The notes below the pieces were generated by a model, which was not told the DNA's origin, made no database searches, and saw only the letters and a list, made by a program, of their open reading frames with translations. Position numbers and translations under genes: made by a program. From assembly GCF_018614575.1 (NCBI RefSeq), contig NZ_JAGGOJ010000021.1, positions 167,667-231,666 on the forward strand: DNA of 64,000 nt. Direction: 5' to 3'. This document shows, piece by piece, positions 7,484 through 15,825 of the stretch. This stretch comes from Streptomyces sp. ISL-10 (GTDB lineage: Bacteria > Actinomycetota > Actinomycetes > Streptomycetales > Streptomycetaceae). Every line of letters starts with the position of its first letter. Position 1 is the first letter of the stretch.

Positions 7484-8134
7484 ATGCCGTTCCGTGAGAT
7501 CAACTCGAAGATGGTCGAGGCGACCGTGTCGCCCGGTCAGACGCTGTACTCCCAGCGCGGCGCGATGCTCGCCTACAAGGGGGACGTCTCCTTCACCCCG
7601 AACGTCCAGGGCGGCCAGGGCGGCCTGATGTCCATGATCGGCCGGCGAGTGGCGGGCGAGGCGACGCCGCTGATGACCGTCGAGGGCAACGGCACGGTGA
7701 TGTTCGGCCACGGCGGCCACCACATCCAGGTGATCCAGCTGACCGGCGACACCCTGTACGTCGAGGCCGACCGGCTGCTCGCCTTCGACGGCAGCCTTCA
7801 GCAGGGCACGATGTTCATGGGCTCGCAGGGCGGGGTCATGGGCATGGTGCGCGGTCAGGTCAGCGGGCAGGGGCTGTTCACCACGACCCTGGCGGGCCAC
7901 GGCGCGGTCGCGGTGATGGCGCACGGAGGGATGATCGAGCTGCCGATCACTCCGGGCCGCGCTGTCCATGTCGACCCCCAGGCGTACGTCGCGCACCACG
8001 GTGACGTGCGCAACAAGCTCTCCACGGCGCTCGGCTGGCGCGACATGGTGGGGCGCGGCTCGGGCGAGGCGTTCCAGCTGGAGCTCAGCGGCAGTGGTGC
8101 GGTGTACGTCCAGGCGTCGGAGGAGAAGCTGTGA
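7484..8134 (+). CDS. AIM24 family protein, copy 2
   Basis: The 216-aa paralogue has the same beta-repeat layout: MLAYKGDVSFTPNVQGGQGG, GRRVAGEATPLMTVEGNGT and the closing GSGEAFQLELSGSGAVYVQA. It starts at ATG 7484, 1 bp after the stop of copy 1. Its own stop overlaps the GTG of copy 3, so the set is tightly coupled and probably made in fixed ratio. The homology among the three suggests local duplication and assembly into a hetero-oligomer (inference). No catalytic residues are evident. Confidence 0.85.
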   Translation: MPFREINSKMVEATVSPGQTLYSQRGAMLAYKGDVSFTPNVQGGQGGLMSMIGRRVAGEATPLMTVEGNGTVMFGHGGHHIQVIQLTGDTLYVEADRLLAFDGSLQQGTMFMGSQGGVMGMVRGQVSGQGLFTTTLAGHGAVAVMAHGGMIELPITPGRAVHVDPQAYVAHHGDVRNKLSTALGWRDMVGRGSGEAFQLELSGSGAVYVQASEEKL

Positions 8135-8913
8135 GCACGCCCGTCATCCACGACCCGACGACCCTTCCGAGCGACGACAACGTCGACGCGTACACCTTCT
8201 GTGTGGAACTCAAGGGCAGCCAGTGGTTCCTGCAGAAGGGCAAGATGATCGCCTACTACGGGCGCATCGACTTCAACGGAATCGGCCACGGCCGGTTCGA
8301 CCGGCTGCTGCGGACGTCCTTCCATTCGCCGCTGCACGCCGGCGACTGGGTGGTGGCCGAGGGCAGCGGCAAGATGCTGCTCGCCGACCGTGCCTTCGAC
8401 GTCAACTCCTACGACCTCGAGGACGGCAATCTGACGATCCGGTCGGGGAACCTGCTCGCCTACCAGCCGTCGCTGGCGCTGAAACAGTCGATCGTGCCGG
8501 GCTTCCTGACCCTGATCGGGACGGGGAAGTTCGTGGCGGCCTCCAACGGCCCTGTGGTGTTCATGGAGCCGCCGATCAGGGTGGATCCGCAGGCGCTGGT
8601 GGGGTGGGCGGACTGCCCCTCCCCCTGCCACCACTACGATCACGGCTATATGACGGGCGTGATGGGCGGACTGCGGGCGCTCACCGGGATCGGCGGGGCC
8701 TCGGGCGAGGAGCACCAGTTCGAGTTCGTCGGTGCGGGTACGGTGCTGCTGCAGTCGAGCGAGGTGCTGATGCCGGAGCAGCCGACGGGCGCCGTAGGGG
8801 CGGAACCGGGCGTTCCTGGCGGTCGTCCTCTCGGTGGAGGTGCCGGTCAACCCGGATCCGCACCGCGCCTTCCCGGCCAGCTCGGGGACCTCCAGCGTCG
8901 CTTCGGGCTGTGA
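8131..8913 (+). CDS. AIM24 family protein, copy 3
   Basis: The 260-aa protein is the most divergent of the three. Residues up to about 215 keep the AIM24 pattern (SQWFLQKGKMIAYYGRIDFNG, SGEEHQFEFVGAGTVLLQSSE). It has an extra Cys/His-rich insertion, WADCPSPCHHYDHGYMTG, which could bind metal. The last 40 residues are a Gly/Pro-rich tail absent from copies 1 and 2. The GTG start overlaps the stop of copy 2 by 4 bp. Function is unknown. It ends 125 bp before absC. Confidence 0.82.
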   Translation: MSTPVIHDPTTLPSDDNVDAYTFCVELKGSQWFLQKGKMIAYYGRIDFNGIGHGRFDRLLRTSFHSPLHAGDWVVAEGSGKMLLADRAFDVNSYDLEDGNLTIRSGNLLAYQPSLALKQSIVPGFLTLIGTGKFVAASNGPVVFMEPPIRVDPQALVGWADCPSPCHHYDHGYMTGVMGGLRALTGIGGASGEEHQFEFVGAGTVLLQSSEVLMPEQPTGAVGAEPGVPGGRPLGGGAGQPGSAPRLPGQLGDLQRRFGL

Positions 8914-9026
8914 GCGGTAGTCTGCGGAGTGTGACGTCGAACGTCTGCGCACCCTGTGCGGCCTTCGGGTGGCACAGGTGCCGGACGTCACACCCCCCAA
9001 CTTCGTCCGCTTTTCAACTTCTTAGG

Positions 9027-9032
9027 TAGAAT
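9027..9032 (+). promoter_or_regulatory. -10 element of absC (probable leaderless transcript)
   Basis: TAGAAT lies 6 nt before the ATG at 9039 in a locally A+T-rich stretch. No Shine-Dalgarno sequence is present between them, which points to transcription starting at the ATG. No convincing -35 is visible. Confidence 0.45.
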
Positions 9033-9038
9033 GCTTAT

Positions 9039-9515
9039 ATGGAGACCGAGACGGCCACTCGCTGGCTGACCGATGACGAGCAGTGCACGTGGCGCACGCA
9101 CCTGGAGGTCAACAAACTCCTGATGCATCAGCTCGAGAAGGACCTCCAGCCGTTCGGCCTGACCAACAACGACTACGAGATCCTGGTCAACCTCTCCGAG
9201 TCGGCGGAACGGCGTATGCGGATGAGCGACCTCGCCGCCGCCACGCTGCAGTCCAAGAGCCGCCTCTCGCACCAGATCACCCGTATGGAGAACGCCGGGC
9301 TCGTCCGACGGGAGAACTGCGAGTCGGACCGGCGCGGCCTGTACGCGGTGCTGACCGACGACGGCATCGCGACGATGCAGAAGGTCGCCCCGCACCACGT
9401 CGCCTCCGTGCGCAAGCACTTCATCGATCTGCTGACGCCCGAGGCGCTCTCCGACCTGCGGGAGGCCCTGTCCCCGGTCGCGGACCACCTGCGCGGGCGG
9501 CGCGGCAAACTCTGA
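9039..9515 (+). CDS. absC: MarR family zinc-responsive regulator AbsC
   Basis: The 158-aa winged-helix MarR protein has the recognition segment MRMSDLAAATLQSKSRLSHQ and the wing SDRRGLYAVLTDDG. Length, sequence style and position between the AIM24 genes and the two-component pair match S. coelicolor AbsC (SCO5405). AbsC is a zinc-dependent repressor of the coelibactin cluster that also affects antibiotic production. Candidate metal ligands in view are the HHVASVRKHF histidines near residue 125 and the conserved Cys in RRENCESDRRG. The orthology call rests on recall, not an alignment. The transcript appears leaderless. Confidence 0.75.
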   Translation: METETATRWLTDDEQCTWRTHLEVNKLLMHQLEKDLQPFGLTNNDYEILVNLSESAERRMRMSDLAAATLQSKSRLSHQITRMENAGLVRRENCESDRRGLYAVLTDDGIATMQKVAPHHVASVRKHFIDLLTPEALSDLREALSPVADHLRGRRGKL

Positions 9516-9518
9516 AAC

Positions 9519-9540
9519 CCCCGGGCCGAGGGTCCCGGGG
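9519..9540. terminator. possible bidirectional terminator between absC and the sensor kinase gene
   Basis: CCCCGGG and CCCGGGG pair across an 8-nt loop, 4 bp after the absC stop and 25 bp before the stop of the convergent kinase gene. The stem is short and there is no T-run. Confidence 0.4.
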
Positions 9541-9564
9541 CCGCCACCCCGGCCCGCGCCCGCC

Positions 9565-11025
9565 CTACGAGGGCTCCGCCGCGCGCGGCAGGCGCAGCTC
9601 GAACAGCGCTCCGCCCGCCGGGGAACGGCTCACCGTGAGCGTCCCGTCGTGGTGCCGCGCCACATCACGGGCGATGGCGAGCCCCAGACCGGCCCCGCCC
9701 TCGTCCCGGCTGCGGGCGTCGTCCAGGCGCACGAACCGCTCGAAGATCCGCTCCCGCTGCTCCTCGGGCACGCCCGACCCGTCGTCACCGACCGCGAACA
9801 CGACCCGGCCGCGGTCCTCCCGTACGGACGCGGTGACCGAAGCTGCCGCGTGCCGCTGCGCGTTGTCCAGCAGATTTCTCAGCACCCGGGCCAGCTGACC
9901 CCTAGAGCCCACCACTTCGAGCCCGTCCTCCGCCCTCACCTCGACCGGGATCCGGTCACCCGTCCTCCCCCCGGGCCCTTCGGGACCAGGAGGCGCCCCC
10001 AGAGCCACCTCCTCGCGCAGCAGCAGTGCCGCGTCGAGGCGCGTCAGCCCCGGCCGCTCCCCCGCGTCCAGCCGCGCGAGCAGCAGCAGGTCCGCTGCGA
10101 GCTGCTGAAGCCGTACGGTGTCCTCCACCGCCCCCGGCACGTCCAGCACCTCGGGGTGCGCCGCCCCCACTTCGAGCTGGGTGCGCAGCGAGGCGATGGG
10201 GCTGCGCAGCTCGTGCGAGGCGTCCGCGACGAAACGGCGTTGCCGCTCGACCGATGCCTCGAGCGCCGCCAGCGTCTCGTTGGTCGTACGGGCCAGCCGG
10301 GCCACCTCGTCGCGGGAGGCGGGCTCGGGGACGCGGCGGGAGAGGTCCTCGGACGCGGTGATGGCCGCCATCTCGCTCCTGATGCCCTCCACGGGCCTCA
10401 GCGCACGCCGGGTGACCAGCCAGGTCACGGAGCCGACCACGGCGAGCAGCAGCGGCAGGCCGACGAGCATCGCCTCGCGGACCGTGCCGACGGCGTCCTG
10501 CTCGGTCGCCAGCGGTGCCCCGGCGTGCACGGTGTAGGTGCGCTGCTCCCGGCCGGAGGTCACCTCGACGGCGGCGAATCGGTAGTCGCCGGGTTCACCG
10601 TCGACCGTGGCCGTGCCGGAGGTGAACCACGGCGCGTCGTTCGACACCTCGCCGCGGGCGGGGTCGTCGTCATCGTCATCGTCGTCGTCACCGCCGGGCG
10701 GCGCCGGCGCCGATGGCTGGGGCGCGACGGCGGTGCGCGACGTCCCGGAGATCGCCTCCAGGCCCTCGCTGACGGCCGCCACCCGTCCGCCCTCCTCGAC
10801 GATCTGCACGGGCCGTTCCTCGTCGTCCGGCAGTTCCAACCGGTCGAGCGGCGTGTCGAGGGCGATCTGCGAGGCCACCTCGCGGGCCACGACCTCGGCC
10901 TGAAGGTCCGTCCGGTCGATGAGGCTGGAGCGCAGCGCCAGCAGGACGGCCGCGCCCGCGGCGATCAGCGCGACGGCGACGACGAGGGTGGCGCCGAGCG
11001 CGGCCCGTGCCCGTACCGACCTCAT
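9565..11025 (-). CDS. sensor histidine kinase with poly-Asp extracytoplasmic domain
   Basis: The 486-aa membrane kinase has TM1 at about 10-31 and a periplasm-side domain at 32-184 carrying nine consecutive Asp (113-121) after a Pro-rich stretch. TM2 is at about 185-205, followed by a HAMP linker. The HisKA domain has His271 in FVADASHELRSP, and the HATPase domain has NLLDNAQRHA, DDGSGVPEEQ and GGAGLGLAIA. It is EnvZ/OmpR-class. Its start overlaps the stop of the response regulator by 4 bp, so the pair is one operon. The acidic run suggests sensing of cations or cationic peptides (inference). The likely target is the divergent, also Asp-rich PepSY gene. Confidence 0.92.
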   Translation of the reverse strand: MRSVRARAALGATLVVAVALIAAGAAVLLALRSSLIDRTDLQAEVVAREVASQIALDTPLDRLELPDDEERPVQIVEEGGRVAAVSEGLEAISGTSRTAVAPQPSAPAPPGGDDDDDDDDDPARGEVSNDAPWFTSGTATVDGEPGDYRFAAVEVTSGREQRTYTVHAGAPLATEQDAVGTVREAMLVGLPLLLAVVGSVTWLVTRRALRPVEGIRSEMAAITASEDLSRRVPEPASRDEVARLARTTNETLAALEASVERQRRFVADASHELRSPIASLRTQLEVGAAHPEVLDVPGAVEDTVRLQQLAADLLLLARLDAGERPGLTRLDAALLLREEVALGAPPGPEGPGGRTGDRIPVEVRAEDGLEVVGSRGQLARVLRNLLDNAQRHAAASVTASVREDRGRVVFAVGDDGSGVPEEQRERIFERFVRLDDARSRDEGGAGLGLAIARDVARHHDGTLTVSRSPAGGALFELRLPRAAEPS

Positions 11026-11687
11026 GACGCCGCCACCAGGCGGTAGCCGGCGCCGCGCACGGTCTGGATACGGGCGGCGCCGAGCTTGCGGCGCAGTGCG
11101 CTGATGTAGACCTCGACGATGTTCGGATCGCCCTGGTAGGCGAAATCCCAGACGTGGTCGAGGATCCCGGGCTTGCCGACCACCTCTCCGGCACGCGTCG
11201 CGAGCTGCTCGAGCACCGCGAACTCCTTGGCGGTCAGCGTCACTTCGTCCTCCCCGCAGAACACCCGGCGGGCGGCGGTGTCCACGCGCAGGTCGCCGAC
11301 CGCCAGCACGGGCGAGCCGCCGGCACGGCCGCGGCGGCGCAGCAGAGCCTTCACACGGGCGACGAGGACGACGTACGAGAAGGGCTTGGTGAGGTAGTCG
11401 TCCGCGCCGGTGTCGAGCCCCTCGGCCTCGTCGTACTCGCCGTCCTTGGCGGTGAGCATCAGGATCGGCACGTCGTGCCCGGCGGCCCGGAGAGCGGCGC
11501 AGACACGGTAGCCGTTCATGCCGGGGAGCATGATGTCGAGCACGACCAGGTCGTACACGCCCTCGGCGGCACGGTGCAGGCCCTCCAGACCGTCGTGGAC
11601 GACGTCCACGGCGTATCCCTCGGCCGTCAGTCCCGCGGCGAGGGACAGGGCGAGCCGCTTCTCGTCCTCCACGATCAACAACCTCAT
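11022..11687 (-). CDS. OmpR-family response regulator
   Basis: The 221-aa protein has a receiver domain (about 1-115) with the acidic pocket DE at 8-9, phospho-acceptor Asp51 (VVLDIMLPGMNGY), Thr79 and Lys101 (YLTKPF). A winged-helix DNA-binding domain follows (about 130-218: LTAKEFAVLEQL, VEVYISALRRKLG, TVRGAGYRLV). It is co-transcribed with the kinase gene downstream. The promoter faces the PepSY gene, and three CTTCAG repeats between them are the obvious candidate binding sites. Confidence 0.93.
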   Translation of the reverse strand: MRLLIVEDEKRLALSLAAGLTAEGYAVDVVHDGLEGLHRAAEGVYDLVVLDIMLPGMNGYRVCAALRAAGHDVPILMLTAKDGEYDEAEGLDTGADDYLTKPFSYVVLVARVKALLRRRGRAGGSPVLAVGDLRVDTAARRVFCGEDEVTLTAKEFAVLEQLATRAGEVVGKPGILDHVWDFAYQGDPNIVEVYISALRRKLGAARIQTVRGAGYRLVAAS

Positions 11688-11710
11688 GCGCTCAGGGTCG
11701 CAAACCGAGG

Positions 11711-11747
11711 CTGAAGATCTCTTCAGGTGGCTTCAGGCCCGCTTCAG
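11711..11747. promoter_or_regulatory. triple CTTCAG direct repeat (plus one inverted copy), response-regulator operator candidate
   Basis: CTTCAG occurs at 11721-11726, 11731-11736 and 11742-11747, spaced 10 and 11 bp. An inverted CTGAAG lies at 11711-11716. Direct hexamers one helical turn apart are the standard binding layout of OmpR-family regulators. The array lies 24 bp upstream of the regulator ATG and about 60 bp upstream of the PepSY gene, so it could control both. Confidence 0.6.
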
Positions 11748-11807
11748 CATGCCGCGGCGACAGTGGGTCCCGTTGCTGAACGACAACACGACTGGGAGAG
11801 CCCCCTG

Positions 11808-12446
11808 ATGAAGCGCAACCTGGTGATCGCGACGGTGGCAGCGGCGGTACTGGTGGGTGGCGGCGCGTACACGGCCGTGGCGGTGTCGGCCGACGCGTCG
11901 ACATCGTCGTCGGCGTCGGCGTCGGCGTCGGCGTCGACGAGCACGACGACGGCCGTTCGGGATGACGACGACCACGACGAGGAGCTGGCAGCCCCCGCCG
12001 GGTCGGTCACGCTGTCGGAGGCCGTTGCCGCGGCCCTGAAGCAGACGCCGGGCACGGTGGACTCCGTCGACCTGGCCGACGACGGCGACGGCCACTGGGA
12101 GGTCGACGTGCTCGGCAAGGACGACCGGACGCATGAACTGAGGGTCGACAGCTCGAACGGCACGGCGCGGGTGGTCGACGGGGACGACGGGGATGACGAC
12201 GCAGATGACCGCCACGACCGCGCGGCGCTGCGGTCCGCGTCGGTGGACGCCAACGAGGCGGTGTCGGCGGCGCTCAGGGCCCACCCGGGCGCAACGGTGA
12301 CGTCGGTCGACTTCGACGACGACGGAGGCGCCCACTGGGAGGTCGAACTCCACGACGGCAAGGCCGACGACGAGACCGAGGCGAGGGTCGACGCGAGGAC
12401 GGGGAAGGTGTCGCACCCCCAGGACGACGACGCCTCGGACGACTGA
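11808..12446 (+). CDS. Asp-rich secreted/anchored protein with two PepSY domains
   Basis: The 212-aa protein starts at ATG 11808 with GGGAGAG 8 nt upstream. Residues 5-25 form a signal peptide or anchor. A Ser/Ala/Thr linker (31-50) and acidic RDDDDHDEEL follow. Two repeats of about 60 residues come next: SVTLSEAVAAALKQTPGTV...HWEVDVLGKD (66-125) and VDANEAVSAALRAHPGATV...HWEVELHDGK (146-204), both PepSY-like. Acidic connectors (DGDDGDDDADD) and an acidic C-terminus complete it. PepSY domains are thought to bind or inhibit peptidases or act as extracytoplasmic ligand sensors. It is divergent from the two-component system and probably its target or signal partner. Confidence 0.85.
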   Translation: MKRNLVIATVAAAVLVGGGAYTAVAVSADASTSSSASASASASTSTTTAVRDDDDHDEELAAPAGSVTLSEAVAAALKQTPGTVDSVDLADDGDGHWEVDVLGKDDRTHELRVDSSNGTARVVDGDDGDDDADDRHDRAALRSASVDANEAVSAALRAHPGATVTSVDFDDDGGAHWEVELHDGKADDETEARVDARTGKVSHPQDDDASDD

Positions 12447-12901
12447 CGCGCGGGGGCGCTGCCCCGGGGGCTCGTCCCCTACGGCCTGGCGCCCGGCAGG
12501 GGCCCAGCGCCTCAAGCGCCGACGGCCGCATTCGCTGCGCGCCCACCGCCGAACGGCCGTCGGGGCGTTGGGGGCGTGGCGGAGCCGCGAAGCCCGCGGA
12601 ACAAGGCGGCCCGGCCGGCAGCGCGCCCGTACCGAGGCCAGGGCCGAAGCCCCCGAACTCCGCCCGGCCGGCGTCAGGCCGGCCCCGGGCCTGCCCCCGG
12701 TCACGGAAAGCGGAGCGGGGGCCCGGGCCGGGACACGCGGCCGTCAGGCCGCAGGCAAATCCGACACCACGCCCGCATGCCGTACCGGCCAGGACCGAAG
12801 CCCTCCGAACCCGCCCGCCGAGGCCCGGCCCGGAGTCCCGGGCGCAGCCCCGGGGTGGGCCGGAAGAAGAACCCCCGGCCTGCTCCTGCGCGTCAGCCCG
12901 C
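12447..12901. other. 455-bp gene-free, very G+C-rich interval
   Basis: The interval lies between the convergent PepSY and meaB genes. It contains many short GC inverted repeats (for example GGCCGGC and CCGGGGC clusters). Open frames run through it only because G+C is extreme; none has a ribosome site, a usable start or a family signature. It is probably spacer or degraded sequence with room for two terminators. Confidence 0.5.
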
Positions 12902-13858
12902 CTACGACTGTGTCAGGCCCGCCACCAGTTCGTCCGCCGCTCCGTAGGGGTCCAGCTCGCCCGCCACGATGCGCGCCGCCAGCGCGCCCAGGCGGCGGTC
13001 GCCATGGAGGTCGCCGATGCGTTCGCGCAGCGCCGTGACCGCGATCGTCTCGACCTCGGTCGCTGCCCGGCGGGCCCGGCGTTCCGCGAGCACGCCGTGC
13101 TCCTCCATCCAGGCGCGGTGTTTCTCCAGCGCCTCGACGACCTCGTCCACGCCCTCGCCCCGCGACGCGACCGTCTTCACGATCGGAGGCCGCCAGTCGC
13201 CCGGGCCGCGGGCCTCGCCGAGGCCCAGCATGTGGTTCAGCTCCCGGGCCGTCGCGTCCGCGCCGTCCCGGTCGGCCTTGTTGACGACGTACACGTCGCC
13301 GATCTCCAGGATTCCGGCCTTCGCCGCCTGGATGCCGTCGCCCATGCCGGGCGCGAGCAGCACCACGGAGGTGTCTGCCTGGGAGGCGATCTCCACCTCG
13401 GACTGGCCGACGCCCACCGTCTCCACCAGGATCACGTCGCAGCCGGCCGCGTCCAGGACGCGGATCGCCTGCGGCGCGGCCCACGCCAGGCCGCCCAGAT
13501 GGCCGCGGGTGGCCATCGAGCGGATGTAGACGCCCGGGTCGGAGGCGTGGTCCGACATCCGGACCCGGTCGCCCAGCAGCGCTCCGCCGGAGAAGGGCGA
13601 GGACGGGTCGACGGCCAGGACGCCGACCCGCTTCCCGGCCCGCCGGTAGGCGGAGACCAGCGCGGACGTGGAGGTCGACTTGCCGACGCCCGGCGAGCCC
13701 GTCAGGCCCACCACGTAAGCCCCGCCGGTCAGCGGAGCCAGCGTCGCCATCACCTCGCGCAGCTGCGGGGACGCCCCCTCCACGAGTGAGATCAGCCGGG
13801 CCACCGCACGCGGCCGGCCCTCCCTCGCCTGGGCGACCAACTGGGGGACGTCCACCAT
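12902..13858 (-). CDS. meaB: methylmalonyl-CoA mutase-associated GTPase MeaB
   Basis: This 318-aa G3E-family P-loop GTPase is the chaperone that loads, protects and reactivates adenosylcobalamin-dependent acyl-CoA mutases. Walker A GLTGSPGVGKST is at about 51-62. DPSSPFSGGALLGDR and the switch region VETVGVGQSE follow, with base-recognition NKAD. A C-terminal helical dimerisation arm closes the protein. The ATG at 13858 is preceded by a GTG (13861-13859); either could be used, with GGAG 9 or 6 nt upstream. It lies 25 bp downstream of the thiolase gene on the same strand, so the two are probably co-transcribed. Clients would be IcmA and MutAB. Confidence 0.95.
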   Translation of the reverse strand: MVDVPQLVAQAREGRPRAVARLISLVEGASPQLREVMATLAPLTGGAYVVGLTGSPGVGKSTSTSALVSAYRRAGKRVGVLAVDPSSPFSGGALLGDRVRMSDHASDPGVYIRSMATRGHLGGLAWAAPQAIRVLDAAGCDVILVETVGVGQSEVEIASQADTSVVLLAPGMGDGIQAAKAGILEIGDVYVVNKADRDGADATARELNHMLGLGEARGPGDWRPPIVKTVASRGEGVDEVVEALEKHRAWMEEHGVLAERRARRAATEVETIAVTALRERIGDLHGDRRLGALAARIVAGELDPYGAADELVAGLTQS

Positions 13859-13883
13859 CACGTATCGCTCCTTGCCTGGCGGG

Positions 13884-15086
13884 TTACTTGGCCGGTACGC
13901 GGACGATCAGCGCATCGCCCTGACCGCCGCCACCGCACAGCGCCGCCGCACCGACGCCGCCGCCACGGCGCTTGAGCTCGAGCGCCAGGTGGAGCACCAC
14001 GCGCGCGCCGGACATGCCGATGGGGTGGCCGAGCGCGATCGCGCCACCGTTCACGTTCACCATTTCCGGCGTCACGCCGAGGTCCTTCATTGACTGGTGG
14101 GCGACGGCGGCGAACGCCTCGTTGATCTCGATGAGGTCGAGGTCCTCGACCTCCAGGCCCTCCTTCTTCAGGGCGTGCCGGATGGCGTTGGACGGCTGCG
14201 ACTGCAGGGAGTTGTCGGGGCCGGCCACATTGCCGTGGGCGCCGATCTCGGCGATCCACTCCAGGCCCAGCTCCTGGGCCTTGGCCTTGCTCATCACGAC
14301 GACGGCCGCGGCGCCGTCCGAGATCTGCGAGGACGTGCCCGCGGTGATCGTGCCGTCCTTCGCGAACGCCGGGCGCAGCTTGCCCAGCGACTCGGCGGTC
14401 GTCTCGGCGCGGATGCCCTCGTCCTTGGAGAACAGGATCGGGTCGCCCTTGCGCTGCGGGATCTCGACGGGCGTGATCTCCGCCTCGAAGAGGCCGTTCT
14501 TCTGCGCGGCGGCGGCCCGCTGGTGGGAGAGCGCCGCGATCTCGTCCTGCACCTCGCGCGGGATGCCGAGGCGGGTGTTGTGCTTCTCGGTGGACTCGCC
14601 CATGGCGACGTTCTCGAAGGCGTCGGTGAGGCCGTCGTACGCCATGGCGTCGAGCATCTCGATCGCGCCGTACTTGTAGCCCTCACGGGACTTCGGCAGC
14701 AGGTGCGGCGCGTTGGTCATCGACTCCTGGCCGCCGGCGACGACCACGTCGAATTCGCCGGCGCGGATCAGCTGGTCGGCGAGCGCGATGGCGTCCAGAC
14801 CGGACAGACACACCTTGTTGACGGTGAGAGCCGGGACGTTCATCGGGATGCCGGCCTTGACGGCGGCCTGGCGGGCGGGGATCTGGCCGGCGCCCGCCTG
14901 GAGCACCTGACCCATGATCACGTACTGCACCTGGTCGCCGCCGATGCCCGCGCGGTCGAGGGCGGCCTTGATGGCGAAGCCGCCGAGGTCGGCGCCGGAG
15001 AAGGACTTGAGCGAGCCGAGCAGGCGGCCCATGGGCGTACGGGCACCCGCGACGATCACGGAGGTGGTACCTGTCGTTCCAGACAT
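13884..15086 (-). CDS. acetyl-CoA C-acetyltransferase (thiolase)
   Basis: The 400-aa enzyme condenses two acetyl-CoA to acetoacetyl-CoA or catalyses the reverse. Thiolase landmarks are the nucleophile Cys93 in NKVCLSG, EINEAFAAVA, the catalytic-His region GGAIALGHPIGMSGAR and the second Cys near the C-terminus in ALCGGGGQGDA. Ribosome site AAGGGG lies 9 nt before the ATG at 15086. It is co-oriented with meaB and divergent from the epimerase gene. Together with the hydroxybutyryl-CoA dehydrogenase at 31.8 kb it provides the first two steps from acetyl-CoA toward butyryl-CoA, the IcmA product. Confidence 0.95.
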   Translation of the reverse strand: MSGTTGTTSVIVAGARTPMGRLLGSLKSFSGADLGGFAIKAALDRAGIGGDQVQYVIMGQVLQAGAGQIPARQAAVKAGIPMNVPALTVNKVCLSGLDAIALADQLIRAGEFDVVVAGGQESMTNAPHLLPKSREGYKYGAIEMLDAMAYDGLTDAFENVAMGESTEKHNTRLGIPREVQDEIAALSHQRAAAAQKNGLFEAEITPVEIPQRKGDPILFSKDEGIRAETTAESLGKLRPAFAKDGTITAGTSSQISDGAAAVVVMSKAKAQELGLEWIAEIGAHGNVAGPDNSLQSQPSNAIRHALKKEGLEVEDLDLIEINEAFAAVAHQSMKDLGVTPEMVNVNGGAIALGHPIGMSGARVVLHLALELKRRGGGVGAAALCGGGGQGDALIVRVPAK

Positions 15087-15229
15087 GTGCAGGATCCCCT
15101 TTCAGCCGCAGCTGAGGAGTGAACGAGGGTTTACTCAAATGTACTGAGCGGTACCGTCGCCGGTCACCGGTCGGCCGGTGTGATCGCGCGCACGTTGCGT
15201 AACCGGCCGCCGGGGGCTGCACTGGAGCA

Positions 15230-15658
15230 ATGCTGACGCGAATCGACCACATCGGGATCGCCTGTTTCGACCTGGACAGGACTGTCGAGTTCTACCGTGC
15301 CACCTACGGCTTCGAGGTCTTCCACTCCGAGGTCAACGAAGAGCAGGGCGTACGGGAGGCCATGCTCAAGATCAACGAGACGTCCGACGGCGGCGCCTCC
15401 TACCTCCAGCTCCTGGAGCCCACCCGGGAGGACTCCGCGGTGGGCAAGTGGCTGGCGAAGAACGGCGAGGGGGTGCACCACATCGCCTTCGGCACCGCCG
15501 ACGTGGACGGCGACGCGCAGGACATCCGGGACAAGGGTGTACGCGTGCTGTACGACGAACCGCGTATCGGCTCCATGGGATCGCGTATCACCTTCCTGCA
15601 CCCCAAGGACTGCCACGGCGTTCTCACCGAACTCGTCACCTCTGCAACGGAGCACTGA
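15230..15658 (+). CDS. mce: methylmalonyl-CoA epimerase
   Basis: The 142-aa glyoxalase-fold metalloenzyme interconverts (2R)- and (2S)-methylmalonyl-CoA, linking mutase and carboxylase and feeding polyketide extender pools. Expected metal ligands are visible: His7 (RIDHIGIA), Gln in YLQLLEP, His in GVHHIAFG and Glu near the end in VLTELV. Both beta-alpha-beta-beta-beta modules are complete. It is divergent from the thiolase/meaB pair across 143 bp. GGAG is only 2 nt from the ATG, so translation may be weak or the true leader may differ. Confidence 0.95.
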   Translation: MLTRIDHIGIACFDLDRTVEFYRATYGFEVFHSEVNEEQGVREAMLKINETSDGGASYLQLLEPTREDSAVGKWLAKNGEGVHHIAFGTADVDGDAQDIRDKGVRVLYDEPRIGSMGSRITFLHPKDCHGVLTELVTSATEH

Positions 15659-15825
15659 CCGACACGTTTCCCGGCCCGGTAGAGTGAGCCGTTCCGGGCC
15701 GGGGCCGGGTCGGGGCCGTGCCGCGTCTCCGTCTTTGATCTGTCACCATTCCCCGGGGGGCCGTTCGCCGGCGAACGGTGCTCGTGTGGAGACAGTTGCG
15801 ACCAGGGGACGGATGGGACCGCGCA

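Noticed and set aside
12447..12901. small genes in the GC-rich gap between the PepSY gene and meaB
   Set aside because: The open frames are long only because of G+C content. There are no ribosome sites, and the translations are Pro/Arg-rich low complexity.
15778..15825. longer N-terminus for Scy
   Set aside because: The additional 16 residues have no similarity to known Scy N-termini, and the GTG at 15826 is better supported.
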